From the NCBI RefSeq assembly GCF_030272615.1, contig NC_081415.1, positions 512,333,034 to 512,397,033 on the forward strand: a DNA stretch of 64,000 bases, in the 5' to 3' direction. Of the stretch, positions 1 to 11,522 are shown in pieces. Position 1 is the stretch's first letter; each line of letters opens with the position of its first letter. This stretch comes from Cryptomeria japonica. Taxonomy: Eukaryota > Streptophyta > Pinopsida > Cupressales > Cupressaceae. A program made the translations under genes and the position numbers. The notes beneath the pieces are model-generated. The model did not search any database, was not told the DNA's origin, and worked only from the letters and a program-made list of their open reading frames with translations.

Positions 1-1
1 C

Positions 2-3000
2 AGCTGGGAAGTGGAGTTAGCTTCAGGGGCTAGAGTGTCAGTGGATTCAGAGGTTAGGGGATGTCCGCTCCAGATTGGTAATACCACCACCTTAGTAGAC
101 CTTAGAGTTACACCACTCGGATCTTATGGCGTCATACTTGGCATGGATTGGCTTTACGCCCACAGAGCCAAGATGGATTGTCGCTTGAAAAAGGTTGAGT
201 GTGAGGATGATCATGGTGCTCCTATAGTAATCACTGGGATTCAAAGACCCGTGTCTCTTCATATGATATCCACTATGCAGCTTAAGCGGAGCATGCGAAA
301 GGGATGCCAGTTGTTTGCTATCACAATCAGTGACCGAGAGGAAGAAAATGAGAAGGAGCCGTCCATAGATGATCACCCCATCCTTGAGGCATTTGCAGAT
401 GTGTTTCCTGATGAGCTACCTGGTATGCCGCCCAGCAGGGAGATTGACTTCCACATAGATTTGGTACCAGGAGCCGAGCCAGTTTCAAGAGCACCTTATA
501 GGATGACCACTCATGAGCTTAATGAGCTCAAGATGCAGCTAGAGGAACTCTTAGAGAAGGGTCACATCCGTCCTAGCGTCTCTCCTTGGGGCGCACCAGT
601 CATCTTCGTGAAGAAGAAAGATGGATCCCTTCGGTTATGCATGGATTACAGGCAACTGAATAAAGTAACCATCAAGAACCGCTACCCCTTACCGAGGATC
701 GATGATTTGTTTGATCAGCTTCAGGGTGCCAAAGTGTTTTCCAAAATAGACCTGAAGTCAGGATACCATCAGTTGAGAATTGTGGAAAGTGATATCCACA
801 AGACCGCGTTTCGCACCAGATATGGCCACTATGAGTTCACTGTGGTCCCATTCGGTCTTACGAATGCTCCAGCTGTATTCATGAGTCTCATGAATGGGGT
901 ATTCCGCACCTTCCTTGACCGATTTGTGATAGTGTTCCTCGATGACATATTGATCTATTCTCGAAATGAGCAGGAGCATGAGGAGCATTTGAGGCAGGTT
1001 TTGCAGTGTTTGAGGGACAACCAGTTGTTCGGCAGTTTGTCGAAGTGTGCTTTCTTTAGATCAGAGGTCAAGTACCTAGGGCATGTTATATCCGGTGATG
1101 GGATCTCAGTCGACCCATCAAAGATTAGAGCCATCATGGATTGGCCGGCACCTACCAGTGTGACAGAAGTCAGGAGCTTCATGGGTTTAGCAGGATACTA
1201 TAGGCATTTTGTGGAGGGATTTTCCAGAGTTGCACACCCCATCACATCCCTCCAGCGAAAAGGGAAGAAATTCGAGTGGACAGAGAAGTGTGAGAGGGCT
1301 TTTCAGGATCTAAAAAGGGCACTTACTAGTGCACCTATTCTTATTGTGCCAGACCCCACGGCCGACTTCATGGTATGCACGGATGCTTCCTTAGATGGAT
1401 TGGGAGCAGTTCTTATGCAGGAGGGTAGGGTTATAGCATACGAGTCTAGGAAACTTAAGACTCATGAGCTTAACTACCCTACGCACGACCTAGAGCTTGC
1501 AGCAGTTGTACATGCACTTGTGAGGTGTAGACACTTCCTTTTAGGTCATCACTTCGAGCTTCATTCAGACCATCAGAGTTTGCAGTATATCTTCACCCAG
1601 CCTAACCTTAATGCACGTCAGAGGAGATGGATGGAGTTCCTTTGTGAGTATGATTTTGATGTTCATTACATCAAAGGAAAGGAGAATGTGGTCGCAGATG
1701 CTCTAAGTAGGAGACGACATGAGGTTTACACCATATCCATGAGCACTGATTTGAGAGACCGTATTTTGCAGCGATTGCCAGAGGATGATTGGTATCTAGA
1801 GGTTTGTCAGAGGATCCGTAATCAGGAGACCCTGGAGGGGAAGTTTGTGGACTACTCTTTGGAGTCCGATGGTTTATTACGCCATAGAGGGCGCATTTAT
1901 GTACCCTCTCCTGGGGGTTTGCGAGATTTCATTATCATGGAGGCTCATAGGGCTCCTTATGCAGCACATCCCGGGGTTAAGAAGATGCATGCTGACTTGA
2001 GGCAGTTATATCATTGGCCAGGAATGCGGCAGCTTATCGCCGAGTTAGTAGCCTGATGCCTTGAGTGTCAGAGAGTCAAGGCAGAGCACCGCCATCCAGG
2101 AGGGTTACTCCAGTCCCATGCTATACCAGAGTGGAAGTGGGATACTATATCCATGGACTTCATTATTGGTCTTCCTATGTCATCGCGTCGCCATGATGCT
2201 ATCTTGGTGACAGTTGACAAATTGACCAAAGTAGCCCACTTCTCACCAGTTCGGACCACCTTCACAGCTCCAGCAGTGGCACAGGTGTTCTTACGAGACA
2301 TTGTTAGGCTTCATGGTGTCCCACGCAAGATTATCTCTGATAGGGATTCTCTCTTTACATCTTCCTTTTGGAAGGCATTACAGGCAGCGTTGGGCACTAA
2401 GCTCAACTTCAGCACAGCCTATCATCCAGAGACAGATGGGCAGACAGAGCGGGTTAACCAGGTGTTAGAGGATATGCTCCGCATGTACGTCATGGATCAT
2501 CAGACCCGATGGGAGGAGTACCTGCATTTAGTAGAATTTGCCTATAATAATGGGCATCACACTTCTTTGGGGATGCCACCCTTTCAGGCTTTGTACGGCA
2601 GACCATGCAGGACACCTTTGAGTTGGGATCGTATTGAGGACAGAGTGGCCATAGGCCCTGAGTTGGTCCGTGATATGGAGCAACAGGTAACTTTGATTAG
2701 ACAGCGCCTTAGAGAGGCACAGGATAGGCAGAAGAAATATGCAGATGCAAAGAGGATAGACAGGAGTTACATGGTTGGGGACAGAGTTTTCCTGAGAGTG
2801 TGACCGCATAAGAGTCCAATCCGCTATGGAAAGGGTTCTAAGCTCGCACCTCGCTTTGTTGGACCCTTCGAGATCCTTGAGAGGATAGGACCAGTTGCTT
2901 ATCGCCTAGCTTTGCCACCTAGCCTGTCACACATCCACGATGTGTTTCATGTGTCAGTTTTGAGAAAATATATCTATGATGAGTCTCACACTTTAGATTG

Positions 3001-3217
3001 GGATGCCTTGCAGGTGGAGTCGGACGTGCAGTTAGCCTTGGAGCCCATTCGCATTTTGGCTCGCCGGACGTTGGCCCTTCGAGGTCGAGAGCTAGACCAG
3101 GTTAGGGTCCAGTGGGATTGCTATGATGAGGTTACAGCTTCATGGGAGGATGCAGCACGTATGAGATCACAGTACCCTCATCTTTTTGATGAACTCCAGG
3201 AGGACGTTCATGCCTAG
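2..3217 (+). pseudogene. Chromovirus pol polyprotein (PR end, RT, RNase H, INT, chromodomain), 5' partial, two stops
   Basis: One frame runs from base 2 to the stop at 3217, interrupted only by TGA at 2054-2056 and 2801-2803. In order: the protease C-terminal part (ILGMDWL, about 125-165), RT from about 560 ([15 protein letters not shown], then [10 protein letters not shown] near 935-965), and RNase H ([12 protein letters not shown] near 1380; VADALSRRR near 1690-1720). Integrase follows, with an HHCC finger near 1940-2070, the first Asp in MDFIIGLP, the second in SDRDSLF and the Glu in GQTERVN. Then come the [16 protein letters not shown] motif and a chromodomain-like end ([15 protein letters not shown]). 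The first TGA lies just before the zinc-finger Cys pair and fits CGA to TGA; the second probably does too. There are no frameshifts, so this is a fairly young copy, but it is not translatable as it stands. Confidence 0.9.
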
Positions 3218-3227
3218 AGGGGGAGGG
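3216..3227 (+). other. Polypurine tract of element F
   Basis: AGAGGGGGAGGG directly precedes TGTGAGGCCC, the expected plus-strand primer next to a 3' LTR start. It overlaps the last codons of pol, which is usual for compact chromoviruses. Confidence 0.8.
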
Positions 3228-4026
3228 TGTGAGGCCCTACCCCGACCCATCCTATCTCTTCAGTTATTTTTATTTTGGAACTATTTTGGATGCTAGTTTT
3301 GACACACTATGGATATAGAACTTTTCATGATTCCGCGATTTTGGTAACATTGATATATGTGGATGCTTCATTTCTAGGCCTTGTGGATTATAGAATATTA
3401 TATGATTCTAGATTAGGGTAATATTGTGATGATGCAGGTTATTATCTGAATTTCAGGATTTGATATAATGTTTGGAAAATGTTTGCATATATTGTAGATG
3501 GATCAAATTTTGAGGATTATGAGGAAATTGCTTTGAATTGTGACAAATTATATTTCATAATGTCAAGTCTTTGTAGAATGAATGTATTGTATTCTGATTA
3601 TGTGATTTTATATATTATATGAGGCTATTTGGGAAGTACTAATGTTTAAATTGAGATGTGCAGGAAAATATCCATGTGACCATGGAAATATTAGGGAGAA
3701 TCAAGCCTAGGCCAATGTGCATTAGTAAAACCAGGGGTTGTCTATTTGGAGAGACAACACCCCGTATGTACTGTATTTTATTCGTAAATGTAAAATGTTG
3801 CATGAGTGTAATTTGTATTTATTGGATTGATTAAATTGTTTAAGGGACAATTGCCATGTGGTTATTGTGATGTGGAATTATTTTGTAGTGTCACTTGACA
3901 CCTATGTAGTATGTTGTGTTGGCAATTGTCATGTCACCTTTTTGAAAGTTTTATTTTTGTTAATAGTTATATCCCCTAAGTATCCTTGAAGGAACCAAGA
4001 AATCTAGGTTAGAGAGCCACAAGGAA

Positions 4027-4045
4027 GGTCAACTCAGAGTTGACC
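4027..4045. promoter_or_regulatory. Perfect 19-bp palindrome with W-box cores
   Basis: GGTCAACTC-A-GAGTTGACC has two perfect 9-base arms around one base. Each arm contains TTGACC or its complement, the core bound by WRKY factors. A further AGGTCAA lies about 30 bases downstream. Its location in the LTR suggests a possible stress-responsive enhancer; no function is shown. Confidence 0.4.
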
Positions 4046-6174
4046 CGTAGGTTAACTTCAGGTGGACTTTCTGAAGGTCAAATCAACTCCTAGAGTCAAT
4101 TTTAGAGCTTTTCTATTAGGCCTCATGGGGTACCTATGGGTGAAGGCCAAAATTGGCCATGTGTCTTTCCCTTAGGACTTGTTTAACCACCCAAAAAAGT
4201 GGTTTTCCCAAGATGGACGAATTCCATCTATAGGAGTGCCCTCCTTGGTAGGATAACCTTCTTGGAGAGAGTAATCCCTCTTCCCCATTCCATTTCCCTT
4301 CTCTAGGCACCTAGGTTAGGGAGTGTGTAAGACCTAGGGAAGACCAACCCAATGGGAGATCACTCACTCTATCCAAGAGGTTGGAAGGAGTGAGAGAGGC
4401 CTTCTTAGGCTAAGAATGGAAGCTTAGTGAGCTAATCACCCACTCTCCACTTTTGGAGATTTTTGGAAAAATTTGAAAGGAAAAATCAGTTTTAGAAAAT
4501 TTTAGAGGAATTTGGTGGCCAAGATTTGCAGAAAGTTGTGTGGATTGGGCAGCTCATCTCCAACCAAGTTTAGAATACCTATTGGCAGAATAAGGTTGGT
4601 TGTTATCTCCTCTTGTTTATGTTGTTTATGTTAGCTATGTTGTTTTGTTGAAGGAAAGATTTGCTTGTAAAGGAAGTGTGTATGTATAATGTTGTAGAAG
4701 AAAATAATGTGTAGTTTTATTCTATGTTTTTCTGTTTTGTGTTTTTGTTTTGGGAGTGTCCAAGATCTCCTACTCTTGGGAGAGTAGGATGATCTTGGGG
4801 TGGAAGAAGCATGACAGCCTTGGGTGAGAGGCTCTCCTTAAGGAGAGTGATCTCAAGGGTGTCCTTTGTGACCCTTGCTGCATAGCCTTGTGTATGCATT
4901 TGGGGGTCATAAGGGGAGAGAAATGGCTTTGAGCCTTTGGGGGGGCATAAGGTGGTTGGGATGAATTCTGATTGAGTATTTTGTGTTGCCATGAGGTGGC
5001 TTGTGATATTTTTTTTGGCTGCAGTCTCCCCAACGGTACTTGGTCCACTTCCACCCATAGATTGATCTCCACAAATGTGGTGATAGTGTAGCTTGGGATG
5101 GGAAAGTGTATGTGTTGTGTGTTTGCCCTATTGTTATGTTGTATTGCTTGGTTGTAACCCGTCTAGGTCTTGATTCTCCTAGCCCGGGGGTGGCTTCTGG
5201 TAAGCCTAGGCTGGGAGGTGAGCATCCCATGGTCACAGTCCTAAAACTTTACTTGCAGGTGGCTTGGGGAAAAAGACTAGGAGTTGCAGATTTTGGTGTT
5301 GCAGACTTCTATTCAGATTTCTTATTTTTATTTAAATGCTGAAAGGAAGAAAGAAATGTAAACTTATGCTTTGTAGCAAAAGAAAAAGAAGAGAAAGTGC
5401 ATATGTAGATATAGGGCTTAAAATGATTCTGTTTCTGTTTAAACAAATGTAATTATTATTTTCTGTGTAAGGATTAGAAAAAAAAAAGGGGACTGTTAGA
5501 TTATCTACCCATTTTCTTATTTGGGCTATTGTAACTAGCATTCTGGAAAAACAATGTAAATGTAATTCTTTTTATTATATTTTTATGTCTATTGTGTTTG
5601 CTGTAGTCTACATTTAAATCTGGTCTGTAACATGTTTATTTACTGCATTAGTAAGGAAAAGAAAAAGAAATGCAGTAGGGTTATTATTTACTTGCATAGC
5701 TTAAATTCTGTTAATTTTATGTCTGTTTTAAAAAAAGAGTGAACTAGTATTGTTTTTTTTATTTCTCACTATTTACTTGCATAGTCTAGATTCTGTTATT
5801 TTATGACTGTAAAAAGAAAACCAGAACTATTTTATTTCTGTAGCAAGTTTTAATGAAAGGAAGAAGAAGAAAATAGATCTATTCTAAATGCTGTTAGAAA
5901 ACAAAACAAAAAAAAAAAAAAAACAGAATGTAGATGTTTGAAATCTCAAAACGATATAAGGGTTTTTTTAACCCTATTACTTCAACATTTAGTCATATAT
6001 ACATTTCTATATGTACATAAGTATATATATTGAAAATATATACCTATATATATAGAGAATATATATGTATAAGCTCCCTGTATGTGCAAACCCCTGTAAC
6101 AACAAAATAAAGGATGCATTTTGGTCTTGTGCATCTCTGTTTCAAACATACAAAAGAATTGCAGAATAAACTTC

Positions 6175-6175
<1 letters not shown>

Positions 6176-6206
<31 letters not shown>
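6176..6206. repeat. (TA)n microsatellite
   Basis: Uninterrupted TA dinucleotides of about 31 bases in the F LTR. Open frames running through it are artefacts. Confidence 0.95.
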
Positions 6207-6208
<2 letters not shown>

Positions 6209-6323
6209 GCATCTGAAAAAAAAAAAACATACCCTGTAGATGTCTGTAGAACAAAACCAACAAACACATTTATGTTATGATCTAATCATAACAATGGATA
6301 TATGTGTATTAAAACATATATAT

Positions 6324-6328
<5 letters not shown>

Positions 6329-6380
<52 letters not shown>
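6329..6380. repeat. (TA)n microsatellite
   Basis: Uninterrupted TA repeat of about 52 bases, about 100 bases upstream of the GC-rich hairpin array. Confidence 0.95.
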
Positions 6381-6381
<1 letters not shown>

Positions 6382-6486
6382 GATATATTCAAAAAATCAC
6401 ATCTTATAACATGTTTTTATCAACCCACGAATATATGTAAGTGAATAACAAAAAAAAAAAATCTTGTAATAACATTGTTGGCCGAA

Positions 6487-6738
6487 CCACTGTGTGTAAA
6501 CACAGTGGACGGCTCTCGGGCCGCGCCACTGTGTTTACCCACAGTGGACGGCACGGCAAGGCCGAGCCACTGTGTGTAAACACAGTGGGCGGCGCTCGGG
6601 CCGCGCCACTGTGCTTACCCACAGTGGACGGCACGGAGGGTGCCGCCACTGTGTGTAAGCACAGTGGACGGTCCGCGGCCGCCACTGTGCTTATACACAG
6701 TGGACGGCAACCGCCGTCACTGTGTATAAACACAGTGG
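6487..6738. repeat. GC-rich array of seven 22-bp hairpins
   Basis: Seven copies of an inverted repeat, arms CCACTGTG and CACAGTGG around a 6-base loop, start at 6487, 6526, 6567, 6606, 6646, 6682 and 6717. Spacing is 35-41 bases. Six units have perfect arms; the seventh has one mismatch (TCACTGTG). Loops run TGTAAA, TTTACC, TGTAAA, CTTACC, TGTAAG, CTTATA, TATAAA, so the early units alternate orientation. Linkers are GC-rich (GGACGGC, CTCGGGCCGCG). The block is a sharp GC island between AT-rich tracts, upstream of the TATA box at 6890. Confidence 0.9.
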
Positions 6739-6863
6739 CGACCGGGAGAGCCCCGCGCCGCCTCCTCTTTGCGAAACCCTCCGCCGTGCCCTAGCTTGCC
6801 GTACCTGCAACCTCCAAAACCACAAAAAAAAAAGGGACACTCAATAAAATATAGACGTTTAAT

Positions 6864-6898
6864 AAACCCTAACCCATTTCGGGTTAGGGTATAAAAGG
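6864..6898 (+). promoter_or_regulatory. Telobox hairpin abutting a TATA box
   Basis: AAACCCTAACCC begins at 6864. ACCCTAACCC (6866-6875) and GGGTTAGGGT (6881-6890) form a perfect 10-base inverted repeat with loop ATTTC. TATAAAAGG (6890-6898) starts at the last base of the arm. This is the best candidate core promoter in the F LTR. The telobox (AAACCCTAA) is a known plant promoter element, but its role here is inferred. Confidence 0.55.
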
Positions 6899-6940
6899 AT
6901 AAAAAAAATAAAATAGGTCAAGTGTAAATTATAAAAATGC

Positions 6941-6968
6941 AACCCTAACCCAATTTCGGGTTAGGGTT
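6941..6968. repeat. Second telomere-motif hairpin
   Basis: AACCCTAACCC (6941-6951) and GGGTTAGGGTT (6958-6968) are perfect 11-base arms around AATTTC. This nearly repeats the hairpin 75 bases upstream and lies downstream of the TATA box, so it could be in the transcribed leader. Confidence 0.8.
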
Positions 6969-6979
6969 AGCATTATAAG

Positions 6980-6982
<3 letters not shown>

Positions 6983-7032
<50 letters not shown>
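6983..7032. repeat. (TA)n microsatellite
   Basis: About 50 bases of TA repeat just after the second telomere-motif hairpin. Shorter TA runs recur to about 7220. Confidence 0.95.
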
Positions 7033-7034
<2 letters not shown>

Positions 7035-8007
7035 AATAAATGTATTTATATATATATGTATATATATATAAGTAAGAGAATTAAAGTAGAGCATCATAAT
7101 TAATTTTGAAATTATAATGAGGGTTAGTATTTAAAAATATATATATATGATTTTATATATATATATATATATAAGGAATTTAAATGGGGATTTTTAAACA
7201 TTGATTTTAATATATATATATTTTGGGGGCAATTCAATAATGGGATTTTCTTTTATATGACCATTTAGATTGGAGTTTTAAACTTGGTTTTAATATATGA
7301 AATGGGGTTAATTAATGATAGGATTATTATACGTCCATTTACTCCTTAGGAGATTTGAAATTTTAAAAAGGAATTTAAGAATGAAGGGGTTATCAAAATC
7401 GAAAACACCATACATCAACTCGATTAATTTAATTAATTAATCAATAGACTTCCCTAATTATATTTGGGGTATTAGGAAAATTTAAAAAGGGGAATTTGTA
7501 GAACCAATTTTATGGACCATAAACCCTTGGGGGTAAGCTTGGGCCAAATTTAATTTAATTGACAAATTAAGAAGTTAGGGAAAATTAGAATTGGCCTTAG
7601 CTTATTGTCGGTTTTAGTGGACAAACGACATTGTAGTAATTCAAACCCTCATCAGTTGGATGTATATAATAATTTCGCAGGTGTATCAATTAATCAATAG
7701 CATTATCCTTATATGGATTGGGAATGATTTAATACCTTAAGGTAACCAATTATTCCTTGATTTAATTAGCGACAACTTGTCTTAGGTAATTGAGCTAGCT
7801 AACTAATCGGCAATGCAAATTAATCTTCACCAATCAAGTCATTCGCTCGAGTTGGTTATTTAACTTAACCTTAGTAAGTAAGTTAATTACATCCTAGATA
7901 AGACAAAACTTTAAATACAGTCGTTATGTATTAGGATTTATAGCGAGTTCATGACGTCAAAAAAAATTTTGTTGTTCCGTTTTGTGCCCTAAAGTTTGGG
8001 CACGACA

Positions 8008-10793
8008 GATTCTTTTAAGTCTCCATTTAAATTTGAGCCCATGTGGTTTAGGGATTCTTCCTTTTTATCTCTACTTATGAAATGGTGGAATTCTGCTCCT
8101 TTTTGTTCTGGGTCCCATATGTTTCAGATTGCTAAGAAGTTAAGTTATTTAAAATTGAATATTAAGGAATCGAATAGCTCGCTTTTTAAGAACATTTTTC
8201 AGGAGAAATAAAGGATTCAAGATATGATTGAGTGTTTTAATACTCATGTGCTTCAACATGGTATGGTGCCACAAGTTTTTGATGAATTGAAGTCACTAAA
8301 ATTACAGCTTGAGGAGGTGTTAGCTAGAGAGGAAATCTATTGGAGACAGAAATCTAGAGAATTATGGCTTTCAGATGGTGATAGGAACACAAAAAAATTT
8401 CATTCTTCAACTAAGATTAAAAGATCTAAGAATTGGATATCTTGTATCTAGTGTCAGAATGGGAATTTATTGACAGAGCCAGAAGACATTACTTCAGAGG
8501 CAGTTAGGTTTTTTAAGTCATTATTATCTTCGGAAAATGGAAATCTCAGCAATTATATTATATCTAATATTCCTCCTTTAGTATCTTTGGAAGACAATAA
8601 GATGTTGATGTCTCCCTTTTCCTTAGAAGAAGTTAAGAGTGTTTTCTTTGCCATGAATTCGGATAAAGCCTCGGGACCAGATGGTTTTACTCCTTTATTT
8701 TTTCAAAAATGTTGGGATTTTGTGGGAAATGATGTTTTATTGGCTCTTGAGGAATCTAGGAGAAATAGGTCCGTTTTAAAAGAACTTAATACTAAAATGA
8801 TTGCAATTATTCCTAAAAAAGAGGATACTAAGACTTTTGTTGACTTCTACCCCATTGCTTTATGTAACACTTTGTATAAGATATTTACGAAGGCAATTTC
8901 CCTTAGGTTGGCAAAAATTCTACCTAGGATCATTTCATTGGAGCAAGGTGGTTTTGTTCCCGGAAGGGAAACGACAGTGGGTGCAATTGTAGCACATGAG
9001 GTGATACATTCTATTTCCACCCAGAGAACCTCGACCATGATACTTAAACTAGACATGATGAAGGCTTATGATAGAGTAGATTGGGGGGCTTTATGTGTTG
9101 TTCTTGAGAAGTTAGGTTTTTCCAAGGCCTGGGTCAAATGGATTCGTGCATGTATTTCTTCTGCAAGATTCTCAATTTTAATTAATGGTTCTCCTTGTGG
9201 TTTTTTCACGATAGGGAGATCCCCTTTCTCCCTTTTTGTTTATTCTCCTAGCTGAAACCTTTAGTTGGGCTATTAGGGCTGCTAAAGTGGGGGGGTCTTT
9301 GGAAAGGTATAAGGATTCAGAATATTCCCCAAAGTATTTCTCATTGTCTCTTTGTAGATGATACTCTATTATTTGGACATGCTTCGTTACTTGAGGCAAA
9401 AGTGATTAAAGGAATAATACAAAATAATGCATCATTTTCTAGTTAGAAAGTGAATGGTGATAAATCAAAGATTTTTTTCCTTAATACATCACAACTGGTT
9501 CAGCATAGGTTGCAATCCTTTTGGGGATTTGAGACTGGAAATCTTCCATGTACTTACCTTGGGATTCCTTTCTTTGTTAAATAGGATAAGATTGGTTTTT
9601 GGGATAAGATTATTTTGGTCATTTCTAAAAGAATTCTCTCATGGAATCATAGATGGTTAACTTTGGTGGGTAAAATTGTTCTCATCAAGTCTGTTTTTGA
9701 ATGTTGTTCCCATATATCTCATGTTTGTTTTCAAGTCTCCAAAAGTAGCCATTGTTAGTTTACAGGATACTCTTAGATATTTTATTTGGAACAATAATAA
9801 AGATGGCAAGAAGAAACTCCCTTTAGTTGCATGGGATAAGTATGTTTGCCTAAGGAACTTGGGGGAACATGAATTCGGAGTCTAGAGAATCAGAATTTAG
9901 CCTTAGGTGCTAAGTTGGTTTGGAAATTATATGACAAGCCTAGCTTCTTATGGGCACAAATTATGTTTGCCAAATATTTAAATAATGGCCCGAGAGAGTA
10001 CATTTTTAAAGTCTGAAATTTGCCTTTGGGTTTTGCTATTTGGAATTTCCTTTGTAAATGTAGATCAGTTATTTTGCCTCATCTCTCATGGATTGTTCAT
10101 AATGGTAGAAAGGTCAGATTCTAGGATGAAGTATGGAATGGACACACACCTTTGGTGAATATTAGGGATTGGTCTCCTCTGATCACTGTTCTTTCCTCCC
10201 TTTGGGGTGTTTTTGTAGCAGATTATTTCGAAATTGTGACTAGTGGACCCCTTAAGCTAGCTATATGGAAGTCGATTGATTTCTTAGATTTTGATCAAAG
10301 CATGAAATTAGATTTTGAAAATATTTTGGGGGATAGAATTGTATTTCTTTCTGATTCTGAGGATGAACTTATTTGGACAAAGAATATTTCTGGTAAGTAC
10401 ACTATTAAAGATGGTTACAACTCTCTTATGGTTGCTAAAGATTTATCTTCTTGGCCTTATAAGTTGTTTTGGCATTTGGCTGGTCTTCCCAAAGCTGGAG
10501 CCTTTGCTTGGTTGGTAGTTCAGGATAGAGTCCTTACAGGGATGAGACTAGACAGGCTTGGTATTACTGTTGTTTTCCCTTGTGTCCTTTGTAACAAAAA
10601 TTTGAAATATTCTTCACACCTGTTCCTACATTGTGATTATGCTTATGAATGTTGGCAGTGGTTGTTTGAGAAGTTAAATATATCCTTTGTTATTGGTAAG
10701 GATCTCATTTCCCATTTTAGATCTTGGCCCTTTATGTTTGCCTCATCTTTTTATGCATGCCTTTGGATCATATCTCCATCTATTGTGATTTAG
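8008..10793 (+). pseudogene. LINE ORF2: linker, reverse transcriptase and zinc-binding region
   Basis: Frames at 8008-8211, 8224-8451, 8470-9255 and 10152-10793, plus disrupted sequence between them, together match plant L1 ORF2. RT signatures include KASGPDGFTPLFFQ near 8665-8705, NTKMIAIIPKK near 8790, a fingers segment ending GGFVPGRET near 8948-8970, and KLDMMKAYDRVDW near 9045-9085. The catalytic box reads FVDDTLLFG near 9350-9375, in a shifted frame. The region around 10450-10680 carries the C-x2-C...H-x3-C pattern (CVLCNK ... HLFLHC) of the zf-RVT domain. Multiple frameshifts and stops make it inactive. Confidence 0.85.
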
Positions 10794-10844
10794 AATGTTT
10801 GGCTAGAGAGAAACAACGGGATATTTAAAAAAATAAGGTCTCCT

Positions 10845-11522
10845 GTGTCTGAGCTTCTATTAAAAATTGAGTCTTCAATCTCTGAGGTTGTTTTGTCATT
10901 TATTTATAAGAATTTAGAAAATCTTACTTCTTTTTCACACTGGGATAGTAGAGTTACTAGAGTTTGGAAGTTGTTGTTAGTTTTACCCTCTCATGGTTCA
11001 ATTTTAAAAAAGAATGATGCAATAGGTAAGAGATGCTCTGCTAGATGGAAACCTCCTCTGCAGGGGCACTTTAAACTAAATTTTGATGGGGCCTCTCGTG
11101 GTAACCCTAGGCCGACTGGGGTAGGCATGGTAATTTATGATCACAATGCAAATTTTATTCGAGCTAAGTGTCATGCTATTGGTTTTAAAACTAACAATTA
11201 TGAGGAATTTCATGCTTTGTCTTTTGGATTGGATATGGAAATCTCTTTGGGAATTAAGGACTTAATAATTGAAGGTGATTCTATGGTGATTATTCAATGT
11301 GTTATGAAAAAGAAATCGAATTGTTGGAATTTGCAGTATATACTTGATCCCATTTTACAAAAATTAGAATTGTTTGAATCTTTCTTGGTATCCCATTGTT
11401 ACAGAGAAGTTAATAAGATTGCAAATTATTTGGCAAATTTAGCCATTGATAGCAATGCTAATCAGCGAGAGGTGGGTTTTGAGGAAATTTCTTCTAGGGT
11501 ATGGGAAGGTTTTCAACAATAG
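10845..11522 (+). pseudogene. LINE C-terminal RNase H
   Basis: The frame is open for 225 codons. FKLNFDGASRGNPRPTGVGM (from about 11070) gives the first catalytic Asp, TNNYEEFHALSFGL the Glu, IIEGDSMVIIQCV the second Asp, and a degenerate C-terminal segment (REVNKIANYLANLA) sits where HREAN-x-xAD is expected. There the last Asp reads as Asn. This archaeal-type RNase H is known to have been acquired by some plant L1 elements. It is the best-preserved part of this LINE. Confidence 0.85.

Larger units (their letters stand above)
1..8007 (+). mobile_element. Ty3/gypsy chromovirus (Tekay/Del-like), 3' part, element F
   Basis: The window opens inside the pol frame of a Ty3/gypsy element. Protease end, reverse transcriptase, RNase H, integrase and a C-terminal chromodomain-like segment follow in one frame to 3217. 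A polypurine tract and an LTR starting TGTGAGGCCC at 3228 come next. The 5' LTR and gag lie outside the window, so the LTR length cannot be confirmed by comparison. The 3' end at 8007 (GGGCACGACA) is inferred from the loose inverted match to the LTR start and from the change to LINE coding sequence immediately after it. Domain order and the integrase C-terminus point to the Tekay/Del lineage. Confidence 0.65.
3228..8007 (+). repeat. 3' LTR of element F (end uncertain)
   Basis: The LTR starts TGTGAGGCCC after the polypurine tract. The proposed end, GGGCACGACA, gives about 4.8 kb, long but seen in some Del-type elements. The interior is AT-rich and holds no supported gene. Overlapping open frames near 4717-5340 lie in several frames on both strands and look like chance. 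Short TA microsatellites and a degenerate duplicated TTACTTGCATAG segment (about 5689 and 5769) are present. A GC-rich hairpin array (6487-6738) precedes telomere-motif hairpins and a TATA box (6864-6968). If the LTR call is right, these form the U3 promoter region. The start is well supported and the end weakly. Confidence 0.5.

Noticed and set aside
4717-5342. Overlapping open frames of about 80-113 codons
   Set aside because: They occur in several frames and both strands, with no motif or homologue recognised; they are likely chance in a less AT-rich part of the LTR.
5982-6440. Open frames across TA repeats
   Set aside because: The proteins are Tyr-Ile repeats produced by the microsatellites.
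6487-6738. Spaced palindromes resembling a CRISPR array
   Set aside because: The genome is a plant nuclear one, the spacers are short, GC-rich and similar to each other, and no cas gene exists. It is a satellite-like hairpin array in an LTR.
6404-6794. Repetitive open frames across the hairpin array (both strands)
   Set aside because: The repeated peptide is a by-product of the DNA repeat; both strands are open because the units are palindromic.
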